From the NCBI GenBank assembly GCA_903847585.1, contig CAINEC010000162.1, positions 108,930-172,929 on the forward strand: a DNA stretch of 64,000 nt, in the 5' to 3' direction. Under the pieces are notes generated by a model. It saw only the letters and a program-made list of their open reading frames with translations. It had not been told where the DNA came from and made no database searches. Made by a program: the position numbers and the translations under genes. Positions 35,706 to 45,449 of the stretch are shown here, in pieces; positions within the stretch are counted from its first letter, which is position 1, and every line of letters begins with the position of its first letter. Source of the DNA: an uncultured Bacteroidota bacterium (lineage in GTDB: Bacteria > Bacteroidota > Bacteroidia > AKYH767-A > OLB10).

Positions 35706-35901
35706 GTTTGCGCATTGAAAAACAAGTACGATCTAATTTAGGAGGATTGTTGTAATCAATATTATAAGCGCAGCAGATGAGATACCATGCAGCAGCAAAT
35801 CGCTCATCAGGCGTCTTACTCAACCAATATTCTTTGTTATTATCCGCCGACTCAAAAGAATTAATTTTAAAAGCCGAACGATCTAATTTTGGTTTCTCCA
35901 T
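35698..35901 (-). CDS. Small protein paired with the nucleotidyltransferase
   Basis: A 67-residue protein containing SKTPDERFAAAWYLICCAYNI, an amphipathic helix common in small Bacteroidota proteins next to NTase genes, and a duplicated short motif: PKLDRSAFK near the start and PKLDRTCFS near the end. No membrane segment or DNA-binding fold is clear. It is the first gene of a coupled pair. I suspect it is an antitoxin-like partner but do not recognise the family firmly. Confidence 0.6.
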   Translation of the reverse strand: MEKPKLDRSAFKINSFESADNNKEYWLSKTPDERFAAAWYLICCAYNIDYNNPPKLDRTCFSMRKHE

Positions 35902-36141
35902 GAATTAAAATTACAAATAAATTAATTACTAGGAATGATTATAAACTTTCTTCACTCCAAACTTTTCCAACCTCACCCAAACTCCCGATTCTTCGGGACC
36001 AAAGGAGAGGAGCTATCCTACTAAAAATATAATAACATCATCAAACAATTAAACTCAATTATTCAATTACAAATCATTTTCAATCCCGAGGAATCGGGAA
36101 GCACACTAGCAATCGCGAAGCCTCGCGATCAAATTAGCAAA
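35902..36141. repeat. Palindrome-rich intergenic region
   Basis: 240 bp with three perfect inverted repeats: TCCCGA/TCGGGA at 35983-35998, the same pair at 36084-36099, and ATCGCGA/TCGCGAT at 36112-36129. The same TCCCGA/TCGGGA stem forms the terminator at 47246-47279. Such small mobile-like palindromes are common in Bacteroidota intergenic DNA; one or more could end the ftcD message. Confidence 0.6.
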
Positions 36142-37818
36142 TTACCCAATCGCCTTATTCACCAGCCCCACAATCTCACCTTCCAATTTCACTGCTTGTT
36201 CTTCAATAGCAGCAGCTTTCTTTAAGATGTCGGCAACAAATGTTTTATCATCGTAGCTACCCGTATTAATCTTCACATTCATATGTGCGCCCATCACAGC
36301 AGTTCGTGCGCATAACGCTCCCACTCCTGCATCGGTAATTGAATTCGGATTTCCAATTTCAACCATCGCCTTCATGACTTCCATTGTAGCTAATGAAACT
36401 TCCATCACCTTTAACGGAACTTCAATCGCATATTTGGTTGCATCCTGAATTGCTTGCTTACGAATTGCCTTCTCTTCATCGGTGCCTTTTGGCAATGCAA
36501 ATCCATTCATAATTGCATTGAATGAACGCGTGTCTTCATCCACTAAATCCAACAACTGCTTTTTATAAGACTGTCCTTTTTCTGCCCAATTGCTGAACTC
36601 TTCCCAACGATCTTCCCAGCCTTTTTTAGAAGCACTTAAATTAGCGACCATCGTTCCTAATGAAACACCTAAAACTCCAACGTAAGCAGATATTGACCCA
36701 CCTCCTGGTGCTGGCGACTCACTTGCAGTTTCATCAGCAAAGGCGTTCAGCTTCATGTTCACTAACGGCGCCGTATTACCTTCATTCAATACATACTCGA
36801 TGATTCGTTGGTTAGCATCAAATGGAGCTAACTCATCTAAGCCCATTGACTTCACTGCAATATGAATTAATTCTTGGTCACTAACACCTGAAGATAAACG
36901 TTGTTTCTTTAAGAAATAGCGACCTGCATCCAACATGGCGCTTAAAGGAACTAATCCAACTAACTCACTTCCTGTAACTCTTGCTCCACGATTAAATGCA
37001 CTCTTATAACACTCTTCAAAAACAATATGTAAAGGCGTTTCTTTGAACTTCGTAATATTTATCGACACTTGCGCCTGACCATATTCTTCAATATACCAAC
37101 CAATAGCTTTAACTCCTTTTAACGATCCCGGAATACGAATCTCATTGCCATTCTCATCCAATACTTTCTTTCCTTTCTCATCCGTCTTTATACGACCTGC
37201 TTCGCGAATATCAAATGCAATAGAGTTTGCACGTTTCACAGACTTAGAATTCAGATTCACATTGTATGCAATTAAAAAGTCGCGCGCACCAATAACTGTC
37301 CCACCCGACTTTGCCGAAAATTCAGCAGGACCAAAATCAGGTTTCCATTGTGGCTCTTTTATCTTTTTGAAAAATCCTTCGTACTCACCTGCACGGATTA
37401 CCGAAAGATTACTTCTCGACTTATCTGATTGCGCTTCCTCATACAAATACACTGGAATGTTCAATTCCTCTCCTACTCGCTTGGCTAGTTTCTGACTCCA
37501 CGCTGCTGTTTCTTCCATTGAAATATTAGCAACAGGAATAAAAGGACATACATCAGTCGCACCCATACGCGGATGCTCACCATGATGCTTCGACATATCG
37601 ATTAACTCAGCAGCTTTTTGAATTCCACGGAAGGCAGCCTCAACAACAGCTGCCGGCTCACCAACTAACGTTACTACGGTACGGTTAGTCGCCTTACCCG
37701 GATCAACATTCAATAATTTTACTCCGTCAACACTACTAATCGCATCAGTAATCTGATTGATGATTTGTAAATTATTTCCTTCACTAAAATTAGGAACACA
37801 CTCGATTAATTGTTTCAT
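36142..37818 (-). CDS. ftcD: Glutamate formimidoyltransferase / formimidoyl-THF cyclodeaminase fusion
   Basis: A 558-residue bifunctional enzyme of histidine breakdown: it moves the formimino group from formiminoglutamate to tetrahydrofolate and then releases ammonia. Residues 1-320 are the transferase (QLIECVPNFSEGNNLQIIN at the start, HHGEHPRMGATDVCPFIPV with the catalytic His). Residues about 350-558 are the cyclodeaminase (ETASESPAPGGGSISAYVG). It follows hutI on the minus strand by 27 nt, and the two probably form an operon. Other hut genes are outside the window. Confidence 0.94.
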   Translation of the reverse strand: MKQLIECVPNFSEGNNLQIINQITDAISSVDGVKLLNVDPGKATNRTVVTLVGEPAAVVEAAFRGIQKAAELIDMSKHHGEHPRMGATDVCPFIPVANISMEETAAWSQKLAKRVGEELNIPVYLYEEAQSDKSRSNLSVIRAGEYEGFFKKIKEPQWKPDFGPAEFSAKSGGTVIGARDFLIAYNVNLNSKSVKRANSIAFDIREAGRIKTDEKGKKVLDENGNEIRIPGSLKGVKAIGWYIEEYGQAQVSINITKFKETPLHIVFEECYKSAFNRGARVTGSELVGLVPLSAMLDAGRYFLKKQRLSSGVSDQELIHIAVKSMGLDELAPFDANQRIIEYVLNEGNTAPLVNMKLNAFADETASESPAPGGGSISAYVGVLGVSLGTMVANLSASKKGWEDRWEEFSNWAEKGQSYKKQLLDLVDEDTRSFNAIMNGFALPKGTDEEKAIRKQAIQDATKYAIEVPLKVMEVSLATMEVMKAMVEIGNPNSITDAGVGALCARTAVMGAHMNVKINTGSYDDKTFVADILKKAAAIEEQAVKLEGEIVGLVNKAIG

Positions 37819-37845
37819 ATGTTTTTAATATACTTTGAATTTTTA

Positions 37846-39078
37846 TTATTTTAATTTTCCGTTGATCATTACTTTATCCACTACATTTCTTCCATACGCA
37901 TAAGGAATATATCCTATCGAAGGAATTTCTTTCGTGATAAATAAATTTGCTTTTTTATGAGGCGCTATTGAACCTAATTCATCCATTACACCCATTGCAT
38001 AAGCACTATTTAATGTAGCTGCATTAATGGCTTCTTCCGGTGACATTCCCAAGTACAAACAAGCAAGCGTCAGAACGAAATTCATATTTCCCGAAGGAGA
38101 AGAACCCGGATTATAATCACTCGCCAATGCAACTGGTAATCCTGCATCAATCATTTTGCGCGCAGGAGGATAATGAATCTTCAAGAAGAAAGCAGTACCT
38201 GGTAATAATGTCGGCATCGTTTTACTTCCTAATAATGTTTTGATTTCATCATCACCCACACATTCTAAATGATCAACTGATAAAGCATTATGCTTCACAC
38301 CAACTTGCACACCACCAGAAAAATCTAGTTCGTTGGCGTGAATTTTTGGTTTTAGTCCGCGTTTATTACCCGCTTCTAATATTCGATCTGTTTCATCAAC
38401 GCTAAAAAATCCTCGGTCGCAAAACACATCGTTATAATCTGCAAGACCTTCATCCGCAATAAAAGGAATCAATCGATCGACTAACAAATCAACATAAGCA
38501 GAACGATTCTCTTTAAATTCAGCAGGGAAAGCATGTGCGCCTAAAAACGTTGCTTTAATTTTCACATCAGAAGTTTCCTTCAAACGCTTAATGACACGAA
38601 GCATTTTTATTTCTGCATCATACGACAATCCGTAACCACTTTTAATTTCAATCGCGCCTGTACCTGTCATAATCATCTCGTGAATACGCGACATCGCACC
38701 TTCAAATAATTCCTCTTCGGAAGTATTTTGTAAACGCTTCGCAGAATTCAAGATCCCACCACCTCGTTTAGCAATCTCCTCATACGTTAATCCGTGAACG
38801 CGATCAACAAACTCATTTTCGCGAGAGCCAGCAAAAACAATATGCGTATGTGAATCGCAATAAGCAGGTAACACAAATCGATTAGTCGCATCAATCACAT
38901 CTGTCACATCTGAATGCGGCATATGATTCATATGTCCGACTGCTGCAATCTCATCTCCTTGAATCAGTAACCAAGCATCATCAATGATGGGCAACCCCTT
39001 CATATCGGCTCCCATAATCACATGACTTCTGTTTGCCTGTACGAGTCCTTTAATATTTGTAATAAGCGTTCTATTCAT
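37846..39078 (-). CDS. hutI: Imidazolonepropionase
   Basis: Opens imidazolonepropionate to formiminoglutamate in histidine degradation. It is an amidohydrolase: VLPAYCDSHTHIVFAGSRENEF carries the metal-binding HxH, GGGILNSAKRL and GAIEIKSGYGL follow, and the later HANELDFSGG, VDHLECV and ALASDYNPGSSP segments give the remaining ligands. I choose the ATG at 39076-39078 (MNRTLITNIKGLVQ), giving 410 residues; the longer frame begins with a hydrophobic stretch not seen in the family. Confidence 0.95.
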   Translation of the reverse strand: MNRTLITNIKGLVQANRSHVIMGADMKGLPIIDDAWLLIQGDEIAAVGHMNHMPHSDVTDVIDATNRFVLPAYCDSHTHIVFAGSRENEFVDRVHGLTYEEIAKRGGGILNSAKRLQNTSEEELFEGAMSRIHEMIMTGTGAIEIKSGYGLSYDAEIKMLRVIKRLKETSDVKIKATFLGAHAFPAEFKENRSAYVDLLVDRLIPFIADEGLADYNDVFCDRGFFSVDETDRILEAGNKRGLKPKIHANELDFSGGVQVGVKHNALSVDHLECVGDDEIKTLLGSKTMPTLLPGTAFFLKIHYPPARKMIDAGLPVALASDYNPGSSPSGNMNFVLTLACLYLGMSPEEAINAATLNSAYAMGVMDELGSIAPHKKANLFITKEIPSIGYIPYAYGRNVVDKVMINGKLK

Positions 39079-39252
39079 AATACAACAATATGCTACGAAG
39101 ATAATCAAGAAGTGGCGCAATAAAATGCAGGTCTTTATGATTTAATTCACGGTCAAATGCTGATAATTGTTAAAAATAACACTTAATAAAAGTGTTGAAA
39201 ACATGATTGAAACTAATCAATTCTTACCCATCTAAAATAATACTTTTATTTC

Positions 39253-40089
39253 GTGAACTATACAGAACTTAACCTACAACTAAATCCGCTGGAATTATTT
39301 GGCGAGATGCTGACTTACCAATTGGGAGAAATCGGATTTGAAATGTTTGAAGATACTCCGCAAGGATTTAAAGCCTACATTCAAACATCCAATTTTAATC
39401 AGGAGGAAGTGATTGAGATTATCGAAGGCGTTAAAGCAATGAATTGCGATATCAATTATACCATTCAAGAAATCCCTTGGCAAAACTGGAATGCCGAATG
39501 GGAGAAAAATTATCAGCCGGAAATTATCGGAAATAAAATTTATGTAAGGGCTGAATTTCATGAGGCCAATCCATCATTCGCACATGAAATAATTGTGCAA
39601 CCACGAATGGCTTTTGGTACGGGTCACCACCCAACTACCTCACAAGTAATGGAAGCAATGCTTGATATCGATTTTAAAAATAAGTCGCTATTAGACATGG
39701 GTTGCGGAACAGGCATACTTGCCATTTTAGGAATGCAGCTTGGGGCTTCGTCCGCTTTTGCTATTGACAATGACCCCAACTCGGTTGATAATTCGATTGA
39801 GAATGCACAGCGAAATGGATATCCTCAAATTGAAGTCGCACTAGGAAGCAGCGAATTATTAGAAGGCAAATCATACGATATCATTTTAGCGAATATCAAT
39901 CGGAATATCATACTGAATGATTTAGCTAAATATGCTGCTTCATTAAATGCAGGTGGATTATTAATCACAAGCGGATATTATACTTCAGATTTATCCGTTA
40001 TCAAAAGCAAAGCTGCTGATTACAAACTAGACTATGTACAACACACCTCACAAAACGATTGGTGCTGCGCAACATTCCAAAAACAATAA
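39253..40089 (+). CDS. prmA: Ribosomal protein L11 methyltransferase
   Basis: Trimethylates lysines of ribosomal protein L11. It starts with GTG at 39253. The N-terminal domain leads into WQNWNAEWEKNYQPEIIGNKIYV and the family's PRMAFGTGHHPTTSQVMEAM, then the SAM loop LLDMGCGTGILAILGMQLGA, a DNDP motif and ANINRNI. It is 278 residues long. A 1,479-codon exported protein gene follows in 6 nt. Confidence 0.94.
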   Translation: MNYTELNLQLNPLELFGEMLTYQLGEIGFEMFEDTPQGFKAYIQTSNFNQEEVIEIIEGVKAMNCDINYTIQEIPWQNWNAEWEKNYQPEIIGNKIYVRAEFHEANPSFAHEIIVQPRMAFGTGHHPTTSQVMEAMLDIDFKNKSLLDMGCGTGILAILGMQLGASSAFAIDNDPNSVDNSIENAQRNGYPQIEVALGSSELLEGKSYDIILANINRNIILNDLAKYAASLNAGGLLITSGYYTSDLSVIKSKAADYKLDYVQHTSQNDWCCATFQKQ

Positions 40090-40095
40090 TTAAGA

Positions 40096-43000
40096 ATGAA
40101 GAAAATACTATTATCACTGTTTTTATTATTTCCTTTCTTTGGATTTTCACAGGTCCAGAAACCATTTTCTGCAGAACCGCAAACTTTTTTCAAAGAGATA
40201 AAAGCCTACTTAGAATTAACTAATAAAAAAGAAACGGAAAAACTGACCGATCGATTTGAGTTAGTATGGATAGAGCAACCAAAGTTTACAGCTGATCAAC
40301 AAGCAACAGTTATCAAGACTTGTAATGATATGCTCAAGAAAAGACTAAAGCCATTTCCTGATTTCAGTAATTACATTGAAGCATTAATCGGATTTTCTGA
40401 ATCAGGAAAATCAAGTGATATGTTTACTAAATGGCATAACAGTCTTGATAAAATGTTATTTGGAAAAACAAAATACTATAGCGACTATATTGAAATTTGT
40501 TCTGGATTATTTAGTGGAAATATTTTATATCAATCATCCTCTACAAAATGGGCTGCAGGCACGAGTAATTTTATTTTTGATTTCGACTCTGTTCCAAAAG
40601 TGAATTTCCCTGCTATGACACTTACCTGCTATGCCAAATCAGATAGCAGTGTTATTTATAATATTCAAGGAGTTTACTATCCATTGATTAAAAAATTCTT
40701 TGGTACGGGTGGTAAAATAAATTGGATGCGAGCAGGTATTCCCGAGGAAGAAGCCTATGCTAATTTAAAAAATACAATCATCGATGTTACGAGTAGTATT
40801 TATTCATCCGACTCAGCTGAATTTTATAAAAAGAAATATTTCAAAACGGTATTAACAGGAAAAGTAACAGATAAAATATTAGCCAATGCCGATTCAAGTA
40901 ATGCTACCTATCCGCGCTTTCAGAGTTACGATGCTAATCTTACCATTAAAGAACTAATTAAGGATGCTGACTATGTTGGAGGCTTCTCTCAACAAGGTGC
41001 AAAGATGATTGGTGCAGGTTCGAAAGACCAAAAAGCAACATTAAACTTCAAGCGTAATGGTAAAATACAATTGAGTGTTCAATGTAAAAGTTTCGTTGTT
41101 CGTCCTGAGCGATTAAGTGCACAAAATGCAACTGCTATTATTTATTTTGATAACGATAGTATCTATCACCCATCGTTGGATTTTAAATACGTCAATAAAG
41201 ATCGTCAGGTGAGTTTGATTATTGATAACTCTACTGGTATGAGTATGCCCTTTTTTAATTCATTCCATAAAGTAGATATGTATGTTGATGGAGTTTATTG
41301 GAAAATTGATGATCCATTGATGGAATTAAAAATGATTTCTGGTGCTGGTGAAAGTAAGATGTGGTTAGAGTCTGAAAATTTATTTTCTGATGATCGCTTT
41401 CGTCAGTTACAAGGCTTGAGCGATTACAATCCGTTGCAACTAATTTACAAATACAATAAAAGTTATGGAGATGTAATTTATTCAGCTACGCTTGCGCAGA
41501 TGTTAGGGGTTGCTGAATCAGAAGCAAAATCGCTGATGATCTTTTTAGCAAACAAAGGATTCCTGACGTATGATGCAGAAACATCGAGTGCTGTTGCAAA
41601 AGATAAAGTAGTTTATTATCTCGAAGCAAAAACAGAGAAAATCGATTACGATAAAATTGAAATCAGTTCTGTCATATCAGCAAAGCCCAATGCAAAATTA
41701 AACCTATTGAATTTCGATTTAGATATGGAAGGTGTATCGAGAGTGTTTTTGAGCGACACACAAGCGGTATGGGTTACTCCCGAAAATCAACAGATCAAGT
41801 TAAAGAAGAATCGCGACTTTGAATTCTCAGGTAAAGTGCATGCAGGACGCTCTGATTTCTTCGGAAAGAAGTTCGAGTTTATTTATGATCAATTTAAATT
41901 CAATTTAGCAACGATTGATTCGATTCGTTTGAAAGTAGTTTCTGATAACGAGTTGGATGAAAAAGGAAATCCGAAATTGATTCCACTAAAAAGTACACTT
42001 CAAAATGTATCAGGTGTATTGTATATCGATAGCTTAAATAATAAATCGAGTAGAAAAAGTTATTCTCAGTATCCGAAGTTTGTGAGTGATAAAGAATCGT
42101 ATGTTTATTATGATCATCCTTCTATTTACGGTGGTGTTTATGATCGAGATAAATTCTATTTCAAAATTGAACCATTTACAATTGATTCGTTAGATAACTT
42201 CTCATCTGGCGGAATGAAGTTCGCAGGGACATTTGTATCAGGTGGGATTTTTCCAGACATCAAAGAGATGGCCGTTATTCGTCCTGATTACTCCTTCGGA
42301 TTTGAACGTAACTCCCCTGGTGAAGGATATCCGATGTATAGTGGTAAAGGAACATTCACTAATCACATTGATTTAAGTTATGCAGGTTTATTAGGCGATG
42401 GGAAAGTAGATTATTTAAGTTCATCGAGTACATCCAAAGAGATTGTGTTCTTTATTGATTCAACAAATATGCAGAATGCCGCTTTCGATTTAAGAAAAGA
42501 AACGATTGCAGGTGTTGGATTTCCGGATGCACAAGGAAAACAGAATGCTATTAACTGGCGACCTAAAAAAGATGAGATGTACGTTTATATGACTACTGAT
42601 CCAATCGCTGTATATGGCAAGCAAGTTTCACTTTCAGGAAATCTATTATTAGCATCGAAAGGATTAGGAGGAAATGGAGATGCGAAGTTTGATGCATCTA
42701 ACCTCGAAGCAAAAAATTTCTGGTTTAAGCAAGATGCTTATGGTTCGGATACTGCTGACTTCAAATTGAAGTCTGATATCGAATCTGTATTAGCCATTCA
42801 GACAAAAAATGTAAATGCAAAAATTGATTTGGTGAACCGCTTTGGTAATTTCATCTCTAACGGAAAAGGTTCTTATGTAAGCTTCCCTTTAAATCAGTAC
42901 ATCTGTTACATTGCACAGTTTAAGTGGTTTATTGATAAAGATGAAGTTGAATTTGGGGATGATAACGTAGACAAAACAAAGCTTAATATCGAAGGATCCG

Positions 43001-44535
43001 ACTTCGTTTCTACCAATGCTTTTCAAGATTCATTGCGTTGGAATGCAGGATTGGCACGATACAATTTAAATGATTACTTAATCAAAGCAAGAAAGGTAAA
43101 AGAGATTCTTGTTGCTGATGCGAGTATCCAACCGAATGATACTGCAACTATCGTCATCGAAAAAGATGCATATATGCGTCCGCTGAATAATGCAACAGTA
43201 ATTGCGAATGTAGTTAGCAAATACCACAAAATTACAGGAGCACAAATTCAAGTTAAAGGAAGAAAAGAATACGAAGGAACAGGTCAGTATGCGTATAACG
43301 ACCACGCAGGTACGCCTCACTTAATTTCATTAGAGCGAATTGGAGTTGATACCGCAAAACAAACTTATGCGAATGGTAATATTCCTGAAACAGAAAACTT
43401 CCAGTTAAGTACCAATATTCAATATAAAGGAAGAGTTCAAATTAACGCTGCTAATCCGTTGTTAAACTTTGATGGATTTGCGAGTGTAAAACATTTATGT
43501 ACTGCAGGGCTTTCTATTAATTGGTTCGGTTTTAAATCAGACATTGATATTAAAAACTTAACCATTCCTGTTGATGAGCCTCGTAACGAAAATGGAGAAC
43601 GCCTAGGTGTTGGTATATTCTTAAGTAATGATAGTTCTGGTTACTATGCGGGATTTATTTCTCCGAAGGAAAAAAACACCGACTCTGCAATGGTTGCCGT
43701 GAAAGGATACTTGAGTTATAACGATAAAGCAAACAGCTATTACATTGCAAGCAAAGAGAAAATATCGAATCCTGATTTGCCAGGCAATAGTATTTCATTA
43801 AATAACGATTCGTGTTATGTGGTTGCTGAAGGTGAGTTAAAGCCAGGATTTAATTTCGGACAGTTAAAGACGACATTTAACGGAAGAGTAATTTATAATC
43901 CGCTTAACGATTCTACCTCATTAGATGTATTACTTGGATTAGACTTTATGTTTAACAACGATGCATTGAAGCTGATGTCGGAAAGCTTAACCAGCAATAC
44001 TACGCTGAAGCCTACTAATGATACTCGTCCTATCTGGACTCGTAGCATGCGTGCCATTGTTGGAACTGAAAAAGCAGATAAGATGATTTCTGAGTTTACC
44101 TTATATGGAGCGCCTAAAAAAGTTCCGCAGGAGCTTCAGCAAACGCTTTACTTGACCGATTTAAAAATGTATTGGAATAAGAATTCGCAGAGCTTTAAAT
44201 CTGTCGGGCCAATTGGAGTTGGGTTTATTGATAAAAACACGATTAGCCGACAGTTGACGGGATACTTTGAAATTCAGAAGAAGAAAAACGGAGATGTATT
44301 TAACTTATACTTGGAAGCTGATCAGGGTAACTGGTGGTACTTTACCTATAGTCGCGGAATTTTGCAGGCTGTTTCTTCGGATATCAAGTTTAATGATGCC
44401 ATTAATAACATGAAACCGGATAAGCGAATAGCAGAAAAGAAAGGAGATTTGCCGTCGTATGAGTACATCTTAAGCACTGATCGCAAGAAAAATGAATTCA
44501 AAACTCGTTTTACGGAGCCAGAATCTGAGGAGTAA
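40096..44535 (+). CDS. Very large exported protein of unknown function
   Basis: A 1,479-residue protein with a signal peptide (residues 1-18, ending FFGFSQ) and no obvious membrane anchor or sorting domain; the tail is charged (TRFTEPESEE). The first 240 residues look helical. Most of the rest is beta-rich with regular Gly/Asp/Tyr patterning such as VSLSGNLLLASKGLGGNGDAKFDASNLEAKNFWFKQDAYGSDTADFKL, resembling long beta-solenoid or AsmA-like repeats. No domain is recognised with certainty. The gene starts 6 nt after prmA, but shared function is unlikely. It is common to find such large unknown exported proteins in Bacteroidota; the location is inferred as periplasm or outer membrane. Confidence 0.75.
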   Translation: MKKILLSLFLLFPFFGFSQVQKPFSAEPQTFFKEIKAYLELTNKKETEKLTDRFELVWIEQPKFTADQQATVIKTCNDMLKKRLKPFPDFSNYIEALIGFSESGKSSDMFTKWHNSLDKMLFGKTKYYSDYIEICSGLFSGNILYQSSSTKWAAGTSNFIFDFDSVPKVNFPAMTLTCYAKSDSSVIYNIQGVYYPLIKKFFGTGGKINWMRAGIPEEEAYANLKNTIIDVTSSIYSSDSAEFYKKKYFKTVLTGKVTDKILANADSSNATYPRFQSYDANLTIKELIKDADYVGGFSQQGAKMIGAGSKDQKATLNFKRNGKIQLSVQCKSFVVRPERLSAQNATAIIYFDNDSIYHPSLDFKYVNKDRQVSLIIDNSTGMSMPFFNSFHKVDMYVDGVYWKIDDPLMELKMISGAGESKMWLESENLFSDDRFRQLQGLSDYNPLQLIYKYNKSYGDVIYSATLAQMLGVAESEAKSLMIFLANKGFLTYDAETSSAVAKDKVVYYLEAKTEKIDYDKIEISSVISAKPNAKLNLLNFDLDMEGVSRVFLSDTQAVWVTPENQQIKLKKNRDFEFSGKVHAGRSDFFGKKFEFIYDQFKFNLATIDSIRLKVVSDNELDEKGNPKLIPLKSTLQNVSGVLYIDSLNNKSSRKSYSQYPKFVSDKESYVYYDHPSIYGGVYDRDKFYFKIEPFTIDSLDNFSSGGMKFAGTFVSGGIFPDIKEMAVIRPDYSFGFERNSPGEGYPMYSGKGTFTNHIDLSYAGLLGDGKVDYLSSSSTSKEIVFFIDSTNMQNAAFDLRKETIAGVGFPDAQGKQNAINWRPKKDEMYVYMTTDPIAVYGKQVSLSGNLLLASKGLGGNGDAKFDASNLEAKNFWFKQDAYGSDTADFKLKSDIESVLAIQTKNVNAKIDLVNRFGNFISNGKGSYVSFPLNQYICYIAQFKWFIDKDEVEFGDDNVDKTKLNIEGSDFVSTNAFQDSLRWNAGLARYNLNDYLIKARKVKEILVADASIQPNDTATIVIEKDAYMRPLNNATVIANVVSKYHKITGAQIQVKGRKEYEGTGQYAYNDHAGTPHLISLERIGVDTAKQTYANGNIPETENFQLSTNIQYKGRVQINAANPLLNFDGFASVKHLCTAGLSINWFGFKSDIDIKNLTIPVDEPRNENGERLGVGIFLSNDSSGYYAGFISPKEKNTDSAMVAVKGYLSYNDKANSYYIASKEKISNPDLPGNSISLNNDSCYVVAEGELKPGFNFGQLKTTFNGRVIYNPLNDSTSLDVLLGLDFMFNNDALKLMSESLTSNTTLKPTNDTRPIWTRSMRAIVGTEKADKMISEFTLYGAPKKVPQELQQTLYLTDLKMYWNKNSQSFKSVGPIGVGFIDKNTISRQLTGYFEIQKKKNGDVFNLYLEADQGNWWYFTYSRGILQAVSSDIKFNDAINNMKPDKRIAEKKGDLPSYEYILSTDRKKNEFKTRFTEPESEE

Positions 44536-44635
44536 TACAAAATTTAAATTATTGATAAACAATTGGTCGCGAACAACTCGATGGTTTTTATTAATAAAAA
44601 TTTAAAGTTTAGGTAATAAAAAACAGGTTTCTAAC

Positions 44636-44643
44636 TATTTTTG
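44636..44643 (+). promoter_or_regulatory. Candidate -7 element of plsY
   Basis: TATTTTTG matches TAnnTTTG perfectly, 7 nt upstream of the plsY ATG; no clear -33 TTG. Confidence 0.4.
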
Positions 44644-44650
44644 AAAGAAC

Positions 44651-45289
44651 ATGATAAGCTTTACTACCATTTCACTGATTCTGTTAGCCTATATGTTAGG
44701 TTCTATTCCATCGGCTGTTTGGATTGGAAAAATGATGTACAATATTGATGTACGTGATTACGGAAGCGGAAACGCGGGAGCTACCAACACCTTTCGGGTT
44801 CTTGGTAAAAAGGCAGGATTCCCAGTTTTATTTATTGATATATTCAAAGGCTTTTTAGCTGTTAAATTAGTTTGGCTAACCTCTAAATACTACCCCAATA
44901 CGCAGCAGTTCATGAATTTAGAATTGTGCTTAGCGATGGCCGCTTTAATCGGTCATATCTATCCTTTATTCGCGGGATTCAGAGGTGGTAAAGGTGTCGC
45001 GACATTATTAGGGATCTTATGCGCGGTGCATTTAGGCGCTGCTGGAATTTGTGCAGGTATATTCACTATTTCATTATTGTTGACACATTATGTGTCGGTT
45101 AGTTCATTACTGGCGGCCTTATCTTTTCCTGCATCGGTAATGTTTATTTATCACGAATCGATACCAAGTCTGAACATCTTCGCAATCTTTGTTTGCATTT
45201 TAGTTTTCATAACTCATCAGAAAAACATCGAGCGACTTCTTAAGAATGAAGAATCAAAAGTCGGCTTTTTATCAAAAAAAAGTAATTAA
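44651..45289 (+). CDS. plsY: Glycerol-3-phosphate acyltransferase PlsY
   Basis: A 212-residue membrane enzyme that transfers an acyl group from acyl phosphate to glycerol 3-phosphate, the first step of phospholipid synthesis. Signatures are LGSIPSAVWIGKMMY, DVRDYGSGNAGATNTFRVLGKKAG and LFAGFRGGKGVATLLG. About five membrane helices are visible. Length is normal. It stands between two unrelated exported proteins. Confidence 0.95.
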   Translation: MISFTTISLILLAYMLGSIPSAVWIGKMMYNIDVRDYGSGNAGATNTFRVLGKKAGFPVLFIDIFKGFLAVKLVWLTSKYYPNTQQFMNLELCLAMAALIGHIYPLFAGFRGGKGVATLLGILCAVHLGAAGICAGIFTISLLLTHYVSVSSLLAALSFPASVMFIYHESIPSLNIFAIFVCILVFITHQKNIERLLKNEESKVGFLSKKSN

Positions 45290-45449
45290 CATTTCTAAGC
45301 AATCTGTGAGTAGTGTCGAACAAAGCACTATTTTTCAATCATTTATGCTAATCAATAGAAGCATACTTCTAAATAAAATTACTTTATAAATTCTGAAACC
45401 GTTTAGTTATCAGGTCCGTAGAAAGCTTTGAATTTTAAAACAAAGTCCT

